DNA from: Pseudomonadota bacterium
GTDB taxonomy: Bacteria > Pseudomonadota > Alphaproteobacteria > UBA1280 > RI-95
Length of the DNA stretch: 64,000 bases
Assembly (NCBI GenBank): GCA_016125375.1
Contig: WGLU01000006.1
Span: forward strand, 1-64,000
Direction: 5' to 3'
Numbering within the stretch: the first letter of the stretch is position 1; the number at the start of each line of letters is the position of its first letter. The translations under genes were made by a program, and so were the position numbers. The notes under the pieces are model-generated. The model was not told the DNA's origin and did no database searches. It was given only the letters and a program-made list of their open reading frames with translations. Of the stretch, positions 41,982-50,669 are shown piece by piece.

Positions 41982-43860
41982 GGCCTGCCGGGCCTTCGGT
42001 GTGGTTCTTTTTGATGTAGACCCACAAGGTAGTCAGGGCAGACGGCGTCACCCCGCTGATGCGTCCGGCAGCCGCCAAGGTGGCGGGGGTGTGGGTACGG
42101 AGCTTCTCCCGTACCTCGTTGGAAAGGCCTGCAATACGGCCGTAATCCAGGTTGGTGGGGATGGCCATCTCGGCCTCTGCACGGTAGGCGTCTATATCGG
42201 TCATCTGGCGGGTCAGGTAGCCGTCATAGTGGGCCTCAATCTCCACCTGCTCACGGGCGTCGGGGCGCAAAGTAGCCACCTCGGGGAACATGTCCATGAT
42301 CGTATCCATGCCTACCTGGGGGCGTTTGAGCACCTCGAACAGGCTCTTGGTCTCCCTGTACCCGCCGGAGAGCGCCTCAATGCGCTGCCCCTCGGGGGAG
42401 GTGGGCTTGACCTTGATGCTGTGAAACAGCTCCCGTGCGGCGGCCAGAGCCTCTAGGCGGCCCTTGAAGTGCGCCTGCCGGGCTTGGCCCACGCAGCCGG
42501 TATCGATGCCTTTCTGGGTGAGGCGGAAGTCCGCATTGTCCGCCCGCAGCAGCAGGCGGTACTCGGCACGGCTGGTGAACATGCGATAGGGCTCGCGGGT
42601 TCCACGTGAAACGAGGTCGTCCACCAGCACGCCAATGTAGGCATCGGCTCTGTCCAGTACAAAGGCTGGCCTGCCGGCGGCGGCCAGCGCGGCGTTCAGG
42701 CCTGCGACCAAGCCTTGTGCGGCGGCCTCTTCATACCCGGTCGTTCCATTAATCTGCCCAGCCAGATAAAGGCCGGAAATCTTTTTGGTTTCAAGGGTAT
42801 GGCGCAGCTCCGTCGGGTCGATGTAATCGTACTCAATGGCATATCCGGGACGGATAATCTCGGCATTTTCCAACCCTTCAATGGTCCGCAGCATGGCCAT
42901 TTGCACATCTATCGGCAGGCTGGTGGAGATACCGTTGGGGTAAACCTCGACGTTGTCATAGCCTTCCGGCTCCAGGAAAATCTGGTGACCTTCCTTCTCG
43001 GCAAAGCGTACGACCTTATCCTCGATAGACGGGCAGTAGCGGGGCCCGACGCCTTCAATCTGCCCGCTGTACATAGGGGCGCGGTGCAGGTTGGCCTTGA
43101 TGACTTCGTGGGTTTTAGCATTGGTGTAGGTCACATGGCAGGGCAACTGCACCTGCGTAATACGCTCGGTCAGGAAAGAGAAGGGGGCAGGGTTCTCATC
43201 CCCCGGCTGCACTTCCAGCTTGCTGTAGTCGATGGTGCGGCTATCCAGCCGGGGCGGGGTACCTGTCTTGAGGCGGCCAAGCTTGAAGTTAAGCCGCAGC
43301 AGCGTCTCGGACAGTTTCATGGCCGCAGGTTCACCCGCGCGGCCACCATTATGTTTGGCCTCACCAATATGAATAAGCCCGCGCAGGAAGGTACCCGTAG
43401 TCAAAACCACCGTTTTGGCATCAAACACCCAGCCAGCACTTGTAACAACGGCATTTACGGCGCCGTTTGCATCCAGTAGCAGGTCTTCCACCAGCGCTTG
43501 CTTGATGGTGAGGTTGGGGGTGTTTTCCATCTCCTCGCGCATGGCGTTGCGGTAGAGCACGCGGTCAGCCTGGGCACGCGGGCCCCGCACAGCAGGCCCT
43601 TTGGAGGCATTAAGCATGCGGAACTGCACACCGGCTTTATCGGTCATCCGCCCCATCACGCCGTCGAGGGCATCAATCTCCTTCACCAGATGCCCTTTGG
43701 CCAGACCGCCCACGGCGGGGTTACAGGACATTTGACCGATGGTGTCATAGTTGGCGGTCAGCAGCAGGGTCTTGGCACCCAGACGGGCAGCGGCGGCCGC
43801 AGCCTCGCACCCAGCGTGGCCGGCGCCGACAATAATGACATCAAACTGCATGCTGCCCAT
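41974..43860 (-). CDS. mnmG: tRNA uridine-5-carboxymethylaminomethyl modification enzyme MnmG (GidA)
   Basis: The 628-residue flavoprotein has the FAD-binding [20 protein letters not shown], then [31 protein letters not shown] and [12 protein letters not shown], which are MnmG signatures, plus a helical C-terminal domain. With MnmE it modifies U34 of certain tRNAs. I keep the start at 43860 (GGGAG upstream); a second ATG lies three codons later. mnmG-rsmG-parA-parB is the usual order, but mnmE is not in this cluster. Confidence 0.95.
   Translation of the reverse strand: MGSMQFDVIIVGAGHAGCEAAAAAARLGAKTLLLTANYDTIGQMSCNPAVGGLAKGHLVKEIDALDGVMGRMTDKAGVQFRMLNASKGPAVRGPRAQADRVLYRNAMREEMENTPNLTIKQALVEDLLLDANGAVNAVVTSAGWVFDAKTVVLTTGTFLRGLIHIGEAKHNGGRAGEPAAMKLSETLLRLNFKLGRLKTGTPPRLDSRTIDYSKLEVQPGDENPAPFSFLTERITQVQLPCHVTYTNAKTHEVIKANLHRAPMYSGQIEGVGPRYCPSIEDKVVRFAEKEGHQIFLEPEGYDNVEVYPNGISTSLPIDVQMAMLRTIEGLENAEIIRPGYAIEYDYIDPTELRHTLETKKISGLYLAGQINGTTGYEEAAAQGLVAGLNAALAAAGRPAFVLDRADAYIGVLVDDLVSRGTREPYRMFTSRAEYRLLLRADNADFRLTQKGIDTGCVGQARQAHFKGRLEALAAARELFHSIKVKPTSPEGQRIEALSGGYRETKSLFEVLKRPQVGMDTIMDMFPEVATLRPDAREQVEIEAHYDGYLTRQMTDIDAYRAEAEMAIPTNLDYGRIAGLSNEVREKLRTHTPATLAAAGRISGVTPSALTTLWVYIKKNHTEGPAGRA
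42598..42613. promoter_or_regulatory. parS-like palindrome inside mnmG
   Basis: GGTTCCACGTGAAACG keeps the central GTTCCACGTGAAAC of the parS consensus and differs only at the two outer bases. It is 1 kb from the perfect site in rsmG. Confidence 0.7.
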
Positions 43861-44010
43861 AACAGGACTCCCTTACTAAAAGACGGAGCTTTATATAGGT
43901 AAAAACACGGGTGCATGCAACTAGGATGTTTACGTAGCAGTGATGAGGCTTGAAAAAACCGCCCGCGTCCCCCACACATTCGGGAACGGTTTGCAGAGGG
44001 AGCGGGAGAA

Positions 44011-44697
44011 ATGTCTGCCTACACGACAGCCATAAAACAGCTAGGGACGGCACGTGAGAACGCGGACCCGTCCGCCACACTCTCCTGTCTGCGGGCAATC
44101 GCCCAACCAGACCGTCTGACGGCATTTTTTGACGACCTGAGCGCGGATACCGAGGCATTCGCCGCCTGCTGCCGGAGCTCTTACGCTCACGAGAACGGCT
44201 TTATCAAAATCATTCTCCATACAGCACCTACCTTCCGGCTGCGCCTGCACTGCTGGCCTAAAGGCCGCACAATTGTCGAGAAGATACACAGCCACCGGTT
44301 TGATTTCAGCTCCGTTGTTCTGAAAGGGCACCTGAACCATAGCCTGTGGCATGAAGACCCGTCGGGCACGCCTTACCACCTTTACCGCTATATGTCCGAA
44401 GCTGATGCGAGAAAATCGACGCTGACCTATCAGGGTCCGCGTCGGCTGAAGGAGGCGCCAAACCACTTGGGACTGACCGTTGGGGACGCGTACCGGCTGG
44501 AGCACACCCTGCTGCACACGGTCAATGCCCCGGGGGATATGGATGTGATGACGCTGCTGCTGGAAGAGTTACCCCATGTGGCCGAGAGTGCCGACGTGTA
44601 TTTTCAGGACACACGCCCCGCACCAGCCTACGACCTGCCGCATCTGGACGCCGCCGCCGTGCGCGCCGTTATGGCCGGGGCCGTTACAGGTGTTTAA
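44011..44697 (+). CDS. cupin-like protein, function unknown
   Basis: The 228-residue protein has a central segment [20 protein letters not shown] that resembles the first cupin motif (His-x-His then a Gly-His turn), and LEHTLLHTV further on could supply the second histidine. That suggests a small metal-binding cupin or cysteine-dioxygenase-like fold, but no specific family is recognised. It is divergent from mnmG across 150 bases. It overlaps the 3' end of the HIT gene by 14 bases in convergent orientation. Confidence 0.6.
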
Positions 44698-45019
44698 GCT
44701 GTTCGCCGCCCAGAATATGAAAATGCAGGTGCGGTACTTCCTGCCCTGAATGGGGGCCGTTGTTGGTCACCACACGGTAGCCGGTTTTGTCCACGCCGAG
44801 CAGGGCAGCGATGTGAGGGATCTTAGCCATCATGTAGCCCATCAGCTCACGGTCGGCATCAGAAACGTCCTGAAGGCCCGCCAGATGCATCTGCTTGGGG
44901 ATAACCAGCACATGGACCTTGGCCCGCGGCGCAATGTCATGAAAGGCCAGAATATGCTCATCCTCATAAACCTTGTTGCAGGGGATGGCCCCTTGAATGA
45001 TCTTGGCGAAAATGGTCAT
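44684..45019 (-). CDS. HIT family protein (HinT-like)
   Basis: The 111-residue histidine-triad protein has [18 protein letters not shown] near the start and [14 protein letters not shown] (HxHxH) at the C-terminus. HinT-type proteins hydrolyse purine nucleoside phosphoramidates. It is monocistronic on the minus strand and convergent with the cupin-like gene. Confidence 0.92.
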
Positions 45020-45165
45020 GGGTTTTAGCCTCCTTTTTACTGCCTTGCGATTGTGCCTTATCCTTTTGCCCTTGCCAATGCCCCAATGATGACCTACATA
45101 TGCGCGGATAGTTCCCCATCTTCCTCTTTCTTTTTCTTTCCCGCGCGCAAAGGGACATCACGCCC

Positions 45166-45564
45166 ATGATCAATTTCGACAACCTGCCGGTGAAGGCCAA
45201 TGCCACATGGTGGGCCATCCCCGCGGAAGGCGGCCAGGCCGATCCGGACTTCTACGCCCTGGTCGAGTACGCCGACCGCTCGCAGGCCTACGTGCCCTTC
45301 TACGAAGCCACCACCGACCTGCCCGAAGGCACCCGCCGCACCGTGGCGCTGCTGACCTTCCTGAACATCGACGTGGACGTCCGCTACCGCCTGTTCGGCC
45401 CGGACGAGGTCACCGAGACCATCGAGGAGTACACCTTCGAGGCCTGGTGCGAACAGTTCTGGGGCGTCGAGATGGAAGGCGACATCAACGGCACCGTCCA
45501 GTACTACGAAGTGCAGGGCGGCCAGTGGGTGCTCGTCCACGAGTTCATCTACGAGACCGACTGA
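45166..45564 (+). CDS. acidic orphan protein, GC-rich gene
   Basis: The 132-residue soluble protein is strongly acidic, rich in aromatic residues (EYTFEAWCEQFWGVEMEGD), and has no signal peptide or membrane segment. The gene is clearly more GC-rich than its surroundings, with third positions almost all C or G. The frame is supported by a terminator just after the stop. Another frame on the opposite strand is open over the same region, but it gives the Gly/Val/His-rich composition expected of antisense to GC-rich codons. No family was recognised. Confidence 0.6.
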   Translation: MINFDNLPVKANATWWAIPAEGGQADPDFYALVEYADRSQAYVPFYEATTDLPEGTRRTVALLTFLNIDVDVRYRLFGPDEVTETIEEYTFEAWCEQFWGVEMEGDINGTVQYYEVQGGQWVLVHEFIYETD

Positions 45565-45580
45565 CCCGACAAGCGAACGC

Positions 45581-45612
45581 GAAACCGCCCCCGAATGGGG
45601 GCGGTTTCTTAC
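45581..45612 (+). terminator. rho-independent terminator
   Basis: The stem GAAACCGCCCCC / GGGGGCGGTTTC has a GAAT loop and is followed by TTACTTT. It ends the orphan gene transcript and lies eight bases before the convergent gene's stop. Confidence 0.9.
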
Positions 45613-45619
45613 TTTAACT

Positions 45620-46303
45620 CTAGCGTTGTGGCCATGCACGCGTATAGCTTTTTACCTTCACACCCTCTCTGTCATACCCTCTGACACGCACAGCTGCATC
45701 TTTTTGCTCTCCGAAAAGACGTTGAAACATTTCCGAAGCGCTATCTGCAACAGGTTCGGTTAGTCCCTCGCCATGCCGGCCGTTTGGAAAAGCCTTCTGG
45801 AAAGATGTCGCTTTATTCGACGACAAATCTTGAGCACCATAAAGAGGTACGCCAACAAAAGATTCAATTCCACCACGTGATTCATCCAAGTCGCCATCAG
45901 GTTTAGCGCGTGGATCTTCTGTACTGTTAATCGTTTGCCCCTGTTGGATAGCTTGATAAACCGCGTCTCTCAACTGCCTCTCTTTTTCCTCCCCAACTAA
46001 ACCTTGCTCACTTAGCTTTTGCTCAATTGCCCTACCCACTGCATTGTTATGAATGTCCATGTTCCACTCTTCCAGTGGGTTTCCTGCTCCTAGAGAATCT
46101 CTCACTTCTCTTGCTATCTCAACTGCATGTCCAGCCCCTTTAGCAATAATCGGCAGTGTCGTTTCTGCTACTTTGGCGCTCACGTAAGCATGCCTATACG
46201 CATCTACTTGCTGGGGGTCCTTAATTCCATATTCTCTCGCAATTGCGTTTGCCTGTTCCCGCATCTTTGCTACGTCAGCGGATACTTGAAACTTAATCTT
46301 CAT
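45620..46303 (-). CDS. DUF6973-like protein, possible toxin or effector
   Basis: The 227-residue protein has the segments VDAYRHAYVSAKVA (about residues 35-48) and NMDIHNNAVGRAIEQ (about 80-94). This RHAY ... MDxHNNxxG pairing is what I remember of DUF6973-type domains found at the ends of secreted or polymorphic toxin-like proteins. The rest contains Gly/Asp-rich loops and ends KVKSYTRAW. There is no signal peptide. AAGGAG precedes the ATG. The gene and its upstream region are AT-rich compared with neighbours, suggesting acquisition. A 43-residue membrane peptide lies directly upstream. The family call is from memory and unconfirmed. Confidence 0.6.
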   Translation of the reverse strand: MKIKFQVSADVAKMREQANAIAREYGIKDPQQVDAYRHAYVSAKVAETTLPIIAKGAGHAVEIAREVRDSLGAGNPLEEWNMDIHNNAVGRAIEQKLSEQGLVGEEKERQLRDAVYQAIQQGQTINSTEDPRAKPDGDLDESRGGIESFVGVPLYGAQDLSSNKATSFQKAFPNGRHGEGLTEPVADSASEMFQRLFGEQKDAAVRVRGYDREGVKVKSYTRAWPQR

Positions 46304-46325
46304 AAACTTACTCCTTTCAATCAAA

Positions 46326-46350
46326 ATGCCCCCCATTGCATGGGGGGCAT
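46326..46350. repeat. strong GC hairpin between membrane peptide and DUF6973-like gene
   Basis: The perfect inverted repeat ATGCCCCCCAT / ATGGGGGGCAT has a three-base loop and lies 33 bases after the small peptide gene and 22 bases before the DUF6973-like start. No T tract follows, so it may be a transcript-stability or attenuation element rather than a terminator. Confidence 0.6.
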
Positions 46351-46382
46351 AAATCAAGACTTTGCTTTAATAAATTGGGGGG

Positions 46383-46514
46383 TCAATAGCCCCCTTCTAA
46401 CGACTTCCAATCAACGGACAATGCCCATACACACAAAACAACGAACGCCGAAAAAATTACGGCGCCACAGGCATACAAACCATATCTGAAAGCTTTCTTA
46501 ACTTCGATCGCCAT
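46383..46514 (-). CDS. 43-residue single-pass membrane peptide
   Basis: The frame reads MAIEVKKAFRYGLYACGAVI and continues with one hydrophobic helix (about residues 12-33) and a short polar tail ending EGGY before TGA. Basic residues before the helix and an acidic, polar tail give a clear single-pass topology. The ribosome site is weak. Its position directly upstream of the toxin-like gene, in the same direction and the same AT-rich island, suggests an immunity, antitoxin or holin-like partner, but this is inference. The rest of the 376-base stretch between the DUF6973-like gene and polA holds two hairpins and nothing else I recognise. Confidence 0.45.
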   Translation of the reverse strand: MAIEVKKAFRYGLYACGAVIFSAFVVLCVWALSVDWKSLEGGY

Positions 46515-46577
46515 GAAGGTATTCTATACTTCAAGTGTTATTTGACTCTCTGAAGAGGCATGATTCGCACCATAGAT

Positions 46578-46596
46578 GGGTGTTTTACAAACACCC
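46578..46596 (-). terminator. hairpin downstream of polA
   Basis: The stem GGGTGTTT / AAACACCC has a three-base loop and lies about 85 bases past polA's stop, in AT-rich sequence. There is no long T tract on the minus strand, so termination activity is uncertain. Confidence 0.5.
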
Positions 46597-46679
46597 CTTT
46601 CAGGTTCTCTCAGCATGGGAAAAAGCTAACATAAACTGGGGAAAAAGTCAAGTAAAAACACCTTATAGTTGCTCTTCAA

Positions 46680-49388
46680 TCAATGCGCATCTTCCCACGT
46701 TTGGCCGTGGCCGAGGCCGACTTTGAGCGGTACGTCGAGCTTGACGATGCCCTCCATCACATGGCGGATGTAGGCACTTTCTTTCTCCAGCGCGGCGTCC
46801 GGCACCTCGAAAATCAACTCGTCGTGCACTTGCATCAGTAGTCTGGCGGTTGTTTTGCCGGTTTGGTAATCGGCCTCGAACACCGGCATGACCTTTTTCA
46901 TGATGTCGGCGTTGGTACCTTGTAGCGGCGCATTGATGGCCGCGCGCTCCGCCCCGGCCTTGAGGCCGCCGTTCTTGGCATTGATGTTAGGGGTGTGAAT
47001 GCGCCGGCCGTACAAGGTTTCCACGTAGCCATGCTCGCGGGCAAACTGGATATTGTAGTCCATAAACTGGCGGATACCGTCGTAGCGGGCAAAGTAGTTG
47101 TCGATGTAGGCCTTGGCGGTGCTGTTGGGTACGCCGAGCTGCTTGGCCAGCGAGAACGCCCCCATACCGTAAACGATGCCGAAGTTGATGATTTTCGCTG
47201 CCCGGCGCTGGTCGCTGTCGACCTGTTCCACGGGCACGTCGAATATCTGGTGGGCGGTGTGGGCGTGGATATCCACGTCATTGGCAAAAGCGTGTTTGAG
47301 GCCACCGACATTGGCCATATGCGCCATAATCCGCAGCTCAACCTGAGAATAGTCAGCGCTTACTAACGTATGGCCGGGGGCGGCGATAAAGGCGTGGCGA
47401 ATCTTGCGGCCGTCCTCGGTACGGATGGGGATGTTCTGCAGGTTGGGGTCGGAGGAGGAAAGGCGCCCCGTCGCCGCGCCGGTCTGGTTATAGCTGGTGT
47501 GGACGCGACCCGTACGGGGGTTAACCTGGTGCTGCAGGGCGTCGGTATAGGTGCTCTTGAGCTTGGCCAGGCTGCGGTAGGACAGCACCTCCGCCGCAAT
47601 GGCATGACCTTCTTCCGCCAGAACAGAAAGGGTCTCCTCGTTCGTCGACCAGCCGGTTTGGGTCTTTTTACCGCCTTGCAGGCCCATCTGGTCAAACAGC
47701 ACCTCGCCCAGTTGCTTGGGGGAGTTGAGGTTGAACTGCGTGCCCGCCAGCTCGAACACCTTCTGCTCATGCACCCGCAGGCGTGCCTCAAAGGCCTCTG
47801 AGAGGCTTTGCAGTTCATTTTTGTTCACCAGAACACCCCTGCGCTCCATTGCCGTCAAAACGGCAATCACGGGGCGTTCTATGCGCTCGTAGACCTCTTT
47901 CACTTTCTGGGCGGCGTCCAGCTCCGCCTTGAACAGGTCGTACAGGCGCAGGGTAATGTCTGCATCTTCAGCCGCGTAGGCGGTGGCGCGGTCAATCGGC
48001 ACATGGTCGAAGGTAATCTGCTTGGTGCCGGTGCCACAAACATCCTTATAGGCAATACACTGGTGGCCGAGGTACATCAGCGCCAGCGTGTCCATGCCGT
48101 GGTTGTGCTCGCCACCGTGCAGGCAGAAGCTCATCACCATCGTGTCGTCCACCGGGGTCACGGTGACCTTTTCCTCACCCAGTACCAGCAGGTCGTATTT
48201 GATGTTCTGTCCGATTTTCTGGATTTTAGCGTCCGCCAGTACGGGCTGGAGCGTTTCCAGCACAAACGCTTTTTCAAGCTGCGGCTGGCCGCCGCTGAGC
48301 ATGTCCTGCTGGTGGGTGAGGGGGATGTAACAGGCTTCACCCGCCTTAACAGCCAGCGAAATACCCACCAGATGCGCCTGCAGGGCATCCAACGAGGTGG
48401 TTTCGGTATCCACGGCCACACGCCCTGCGGCCTTGATTTTTTCCACCCAGTTCTGCAACTGTTCTTTGGTGTAAATGGTTTCGTAGACAGGCTTGGCGGC
48501 GGCAGGCGCGGGGGCACCGTCTGCTTTGGCCTGGGCAATAGCAGCTTCAACCGCCTGCGCATTAAGGCGCCCCGCCAGCGTGCGGAACTCCAGCTCTAGC
48601 AGAAAATCCCGTGCTTTCTCGGGGGTGGGGCGGTAGGTAAAGTCGTGCTCGTCTACGGGTACGTCCGTTGCCAGCGTCACCAGTTTACGCGACAGGAAGG
48701 CGTTTTCCCTGTTATTGGCCAGATGCTCCTGCACCTTGCCCTTAATCTCGCCCAGATTTTCGTAGATGCGCTCCAGCGTGCCGTATTCGTTAATCAGCTT
48801 GGAGGCACCCACGGGGCCAATACCCATTACGCCCGGCACGTTGTCGGAACTATCGCCGATAAGCGCCTGCACCTCGGTCACCTTGTCGGGGCCAACGCCA
48901 AACTTTTCCGCCACCTCGTCAGGGCCGAAGGTTTTGTCCTTCATGGTATCGAGCATCACCACACCGGGACGGATGAGCTGCATCAGGTCCTTGTCGGAAG
49001 AGACGATGGTGATCACCTCGTCCTCGGTCTTTTTTGCCACCAGCGTGGCAATGATGTCGTCGGCTTCAAACCCCTCCACCCGCAGCGCGGGGATGCCGAA
49101 GGACTGAATCAACGGCTCAAAATACGGGAACTGCTCCAGCATTTCAGGGTCAGGGTCTTTGCGGTTGGCCTTATAGGCCGGATACAGGTCGTTACGGAAG
49201 GTGTGTTTGGTATCCAGCGCCACGCAGCAGGCATCGGGCTGGAGGTCTTTGACCACCTTAATCAGCATCTGGGAAAAACCGAACAGGGCATTGGTGTGCA
49301 GCCCGTCACTGCGGGTAAGCGGCCGTACGCCGTGATAGGCGCGGAAGAAAAAGCTCAATCCGTCGATAATGACCAAATGCCGTGCCAT
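46680..49388 (-). CDS. polA: DNA polymerase I
   Basis: The 902-residue enzyme has all three domains. The 5' nuclease covers about residues 1-290 (LFGFSQMLIKVVKD, VQALIGDSSDNVPGV). The 3'-5' exonuclease covers about 300-490 (VAVDTETTSLDALQ with its Asp-Glu pair). The polymerase shows DPNLQNIPIRTEDGRKIRHAF, YSQVELRIMAH, RRAAKIINFGIVYGMG and QVHDELIFE. It acts in repair and Okazaki fragment maturation. The length is normal, with no frameshift. Confidence 0.97.
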   Translation of the reverse strand: MARHLVIIDGLSFFFRAYHGVRPLTRSDGLHTNALFGFSQMLIKVVKDLQPDACCVALDTKHTFRNDLYPAYKANRKDPDPEMLEQFPYFEPLIQSFGIPALRVEGFEADDIIATLVAKKTEDEVITIVSSDKDLMQLIRPGVVMLDTMKDKTFGPDEVAEKFGVGPDKVTEVQALIGDSSDNVPGVMGIGPVGASKLINEYGTLERIYENLGEIKGKVQEHLANNRENAFLSRKLVTLATDVPVDEHDFTYRPTPEKARDFLLELEFRTLAGRLNAQAVEAAIAQAKADGAPAPAAAKPVYETIYTKEQLQNWVEKIKAAGRVAVDTETTSLDALQAHLVGISLAVKAGEACYIPLTHQQDMLSGGQPQLEKAFVLETLQPVLADAKIQKIGQNIKYDLLVLGEEKVTVTPVDDTMVMSFCLHGGEHNHGMDTLALMYLGHQCIAYKDVCGTGTKQITFDHVPIDRATAYAAEDADITLRLYDLFKAELDAAQKVKEVYERIERPVIAVLTAMERRGVLVNKNELQSLSEAFEARLRVHEQKVFELAGTQFNLNSPKQLGEVLFDQMGLQGGKKTQTGWSTNEETLSVLAEEGHAIAAEVLSYRSLAKLKSTYTDALQHQVNPRTGRVHTSYNQTGAATGRLSSSDPNLQNIPIRTEDGRKIRHAFIAAPGHTLVSADYSQVELRIMAHMANVGGLKHAFANDVDIHAHTAHQIFDVPVEQVDSDQRRAAKIINFGIVYGMGAFSLAKQLGVPNSTAKAYIDNYFARYDGIRQFMDYNIQFAREHGYVETLYGRRIHTPNINAKNGGLKAGAERAAINAPLQGTNADIMKKVMPVFEADYQTGKTTARLLMQVHDELIFEVPDAALEKESAYIRHVMEGIVKLDVPLKVGLGHGQTWEDAH

Positions 49389-49546
49389 GGGTACCCCCTT
49401 TTTTTGTGTGCCCCATCATAGGCAATCACGCCCTTAATGTCAGTCGTTTTGAAGGCCGCTTTTGCCCGCCATCGCATAAACAGATACAGCTTATGCTGAT
49501 CTTTCGTTCATTCCTTTTTACATCTTTCTTCTTCGAGGACCGTACT

Positions 49547-49675
49547 ATGCGTACATTTTTGATTGTTCTCTTCATTGCTGCCATTGCTTTTGCCGGTATC
49601 CGTGCGTTGGTTTCCGGGGCCCAGAGCCTCCAGCACCACAAGCACCAGACCGAAGAGGCGATGAAGCAATTCTGA
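49547..49675 (+). CDS. small membrane-anchored protein (42 residues)
   Basis: The frame from the ATG at 49547 gives MRTFLIVLFIAAIAFAGIRA followed by a polar His/Gln/Glu-rich tail (HHKHQTEEAMKQF). GAGGA lies seven bases upstream and a terminator follows the stop, both supporting a real gene. It is divergent from polA. A longer frame upstream of this ATG is unlikely. Function unknown. Confidence 0.6.
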   Translation: MRTFLIVLFIAAIAFAGIRALVSGAQSLQHHKHQTEEAMKQF

Positions 49676-49684
49676 CCAAACGAA

Positions 49685-49715
49685 GATGGGGGCCCTATAG
49701 CCCCCATTCCTTTTT
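49685..49715 (+). terminator. rho-independent terminator
   Basis: The stem GATGGGGGC / GCCCCCATT has a CCTATA loop and is followed by CCTTTTT, ten bases after the small-protein gene. Confidence 0.88.
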
Positions 49716-49725
49716 GTGCCTGTCT

Positions 49726-50019
49726 TTACAAGCTCAGATGCCCTGCCAGTACCGGCGCATGCTTGACCGGGTCGAAGGCGATAATCTCGTACGTAGCCAA
49801 TCCGTGGGTGTGGAAGGGGTCAGCTTCGAGCTTTTTAGCCAGCTCGGCTTTGCCGATGCCGCCCTTGGCAATTAATACCCCCCCTGTCCGCGGGTCCTGC
49901 GGGCCGGAAGCCAGCAAAATGCCCGCATCATACAGGGTTTGCAGGAAGTTACGGTGAGGCACCAGAACTTCGTCAATTTTATCAATGCCTTGAGTATATG
50001 TTACCAACACGATGTACAT
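49726..50019 (-). CDS. YciI family protein
   Basis: The 97-residue protein has the YCII fold pattern: a start MYIVLVTYTQ, HRNFLQTLYDAGILLASGPQ and DPFHTHGLATYEIIAFDP, with the usual His-Asp pair. YCII proteins are small dimeric, muconolactone-isomerase-like proteins of mostly unknown function. AGGG lies before the ATG. It is downstream of the smr gene. Confidence 0.88.
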   Translation of the reverse strand: MYIVLVTYTQGIDKIDEVLVPHRNFLQTLYDAGILLASGPQDPRTGGVLIAKGGIGKAELAKKLEADPFHTHGLATYEIIAFDPVKHAPVLAGHLSL

Positions 50020-50051
50020 GCATTTACCCTATGTTTGTTAGCGCTTATTAA

Positions 50052-50669
50052 CTACCGGATTTCCTCGGTTTCACGGATCCGCCGCAGCATCACGTACACG
50101 GCACCGCTACCGCCGTGACGGGGGATTGCTGTGTGGAAGGCCATGACCACCGGGCAGGCGGCCAGCCACCCGCTTACCTGCGCCTTGATGGCGCCCATCT
50201 GGCCATCGGCGCCGTATCCAGCACCCTTGCCATGCACCACGAGTACACAGCGGTGCCCCTGTTGCTGGCTCTGGTGCAGAAAGTTCATCAATGCCTGCCA
50301 CGCATCTTCCACGTAAAAGCCGTGCAGATCGATACTACGGGTGGGGGCAATCTCCCCGTGGGCAAGGCGCTTACGGGTACGCCCGTCCAACGAGGACAGT
50401 GCCCCACTCAGGCAGTTTGTATCCTGCCGCTCGGTTTGAAAAGTAGGGTTGGGGGCACTTTGCACGCTGGCCGGTGGGGGGGTGGGCGCGGCCTTAGGCT
50501 CTGCCAGAATATCCGCCATTGTGATGCCCTTCTTAGGCGGCGTCAGATCACTATCATACAAGCCATCTACAGCTGTACTGGGGCGCGTGCTTTTAGCCTT
50601 ATCGAGGGGCTCGACCCCTTCAAGCTCTTCCAGCCAGGCGTCCATATCTTCTTTGGGTGGTTTACGCAT
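50052..50669 (-). CDS. Smr domain protein
   Basis: The 205-residue protein has a disordered N-terminal half (Pro/Thr/Ala-rich) and a C-terminal Smr domain (about residues 110-200) with RSIDLHGFYVEDA, LVVHGKGAGYG and GSGAVYVMLRR. Smr domains are nucleases or nucleic-acid binding modules. It overlaps the end of hemY by eight bases and is the last gene of the heme-linked block apart from the YciI gene. Confidence 0.9.
   Translation of the reverse strand: MRKPPKEDMDAWLEELEGVEPLDKAKSTRPSTAVDGLYDSDLTPPKKGITMADILAEPKAAPTPPPASVQSAPNPTFQTERQDTNCLSGALSSLDGRTRKRLAHGEIAPTRSIDLHGFYVEDAWQALMNFLHQSQQQGHRCVLVVHGKGAGYGADGQMGAIKAQVSGWLAACPVVMAFHTAIPRHGGSGAVYVMLRRIRETEEIR

Noticed and set aside
45094-45639. 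Minus-strand open frame opposite the acidic orphan gene
   Set aside because: Gly/Val/His-rich product with no start signal, typical of antisense to GC-rich coding sequence; it also runs across the terminator at 45581-45612.
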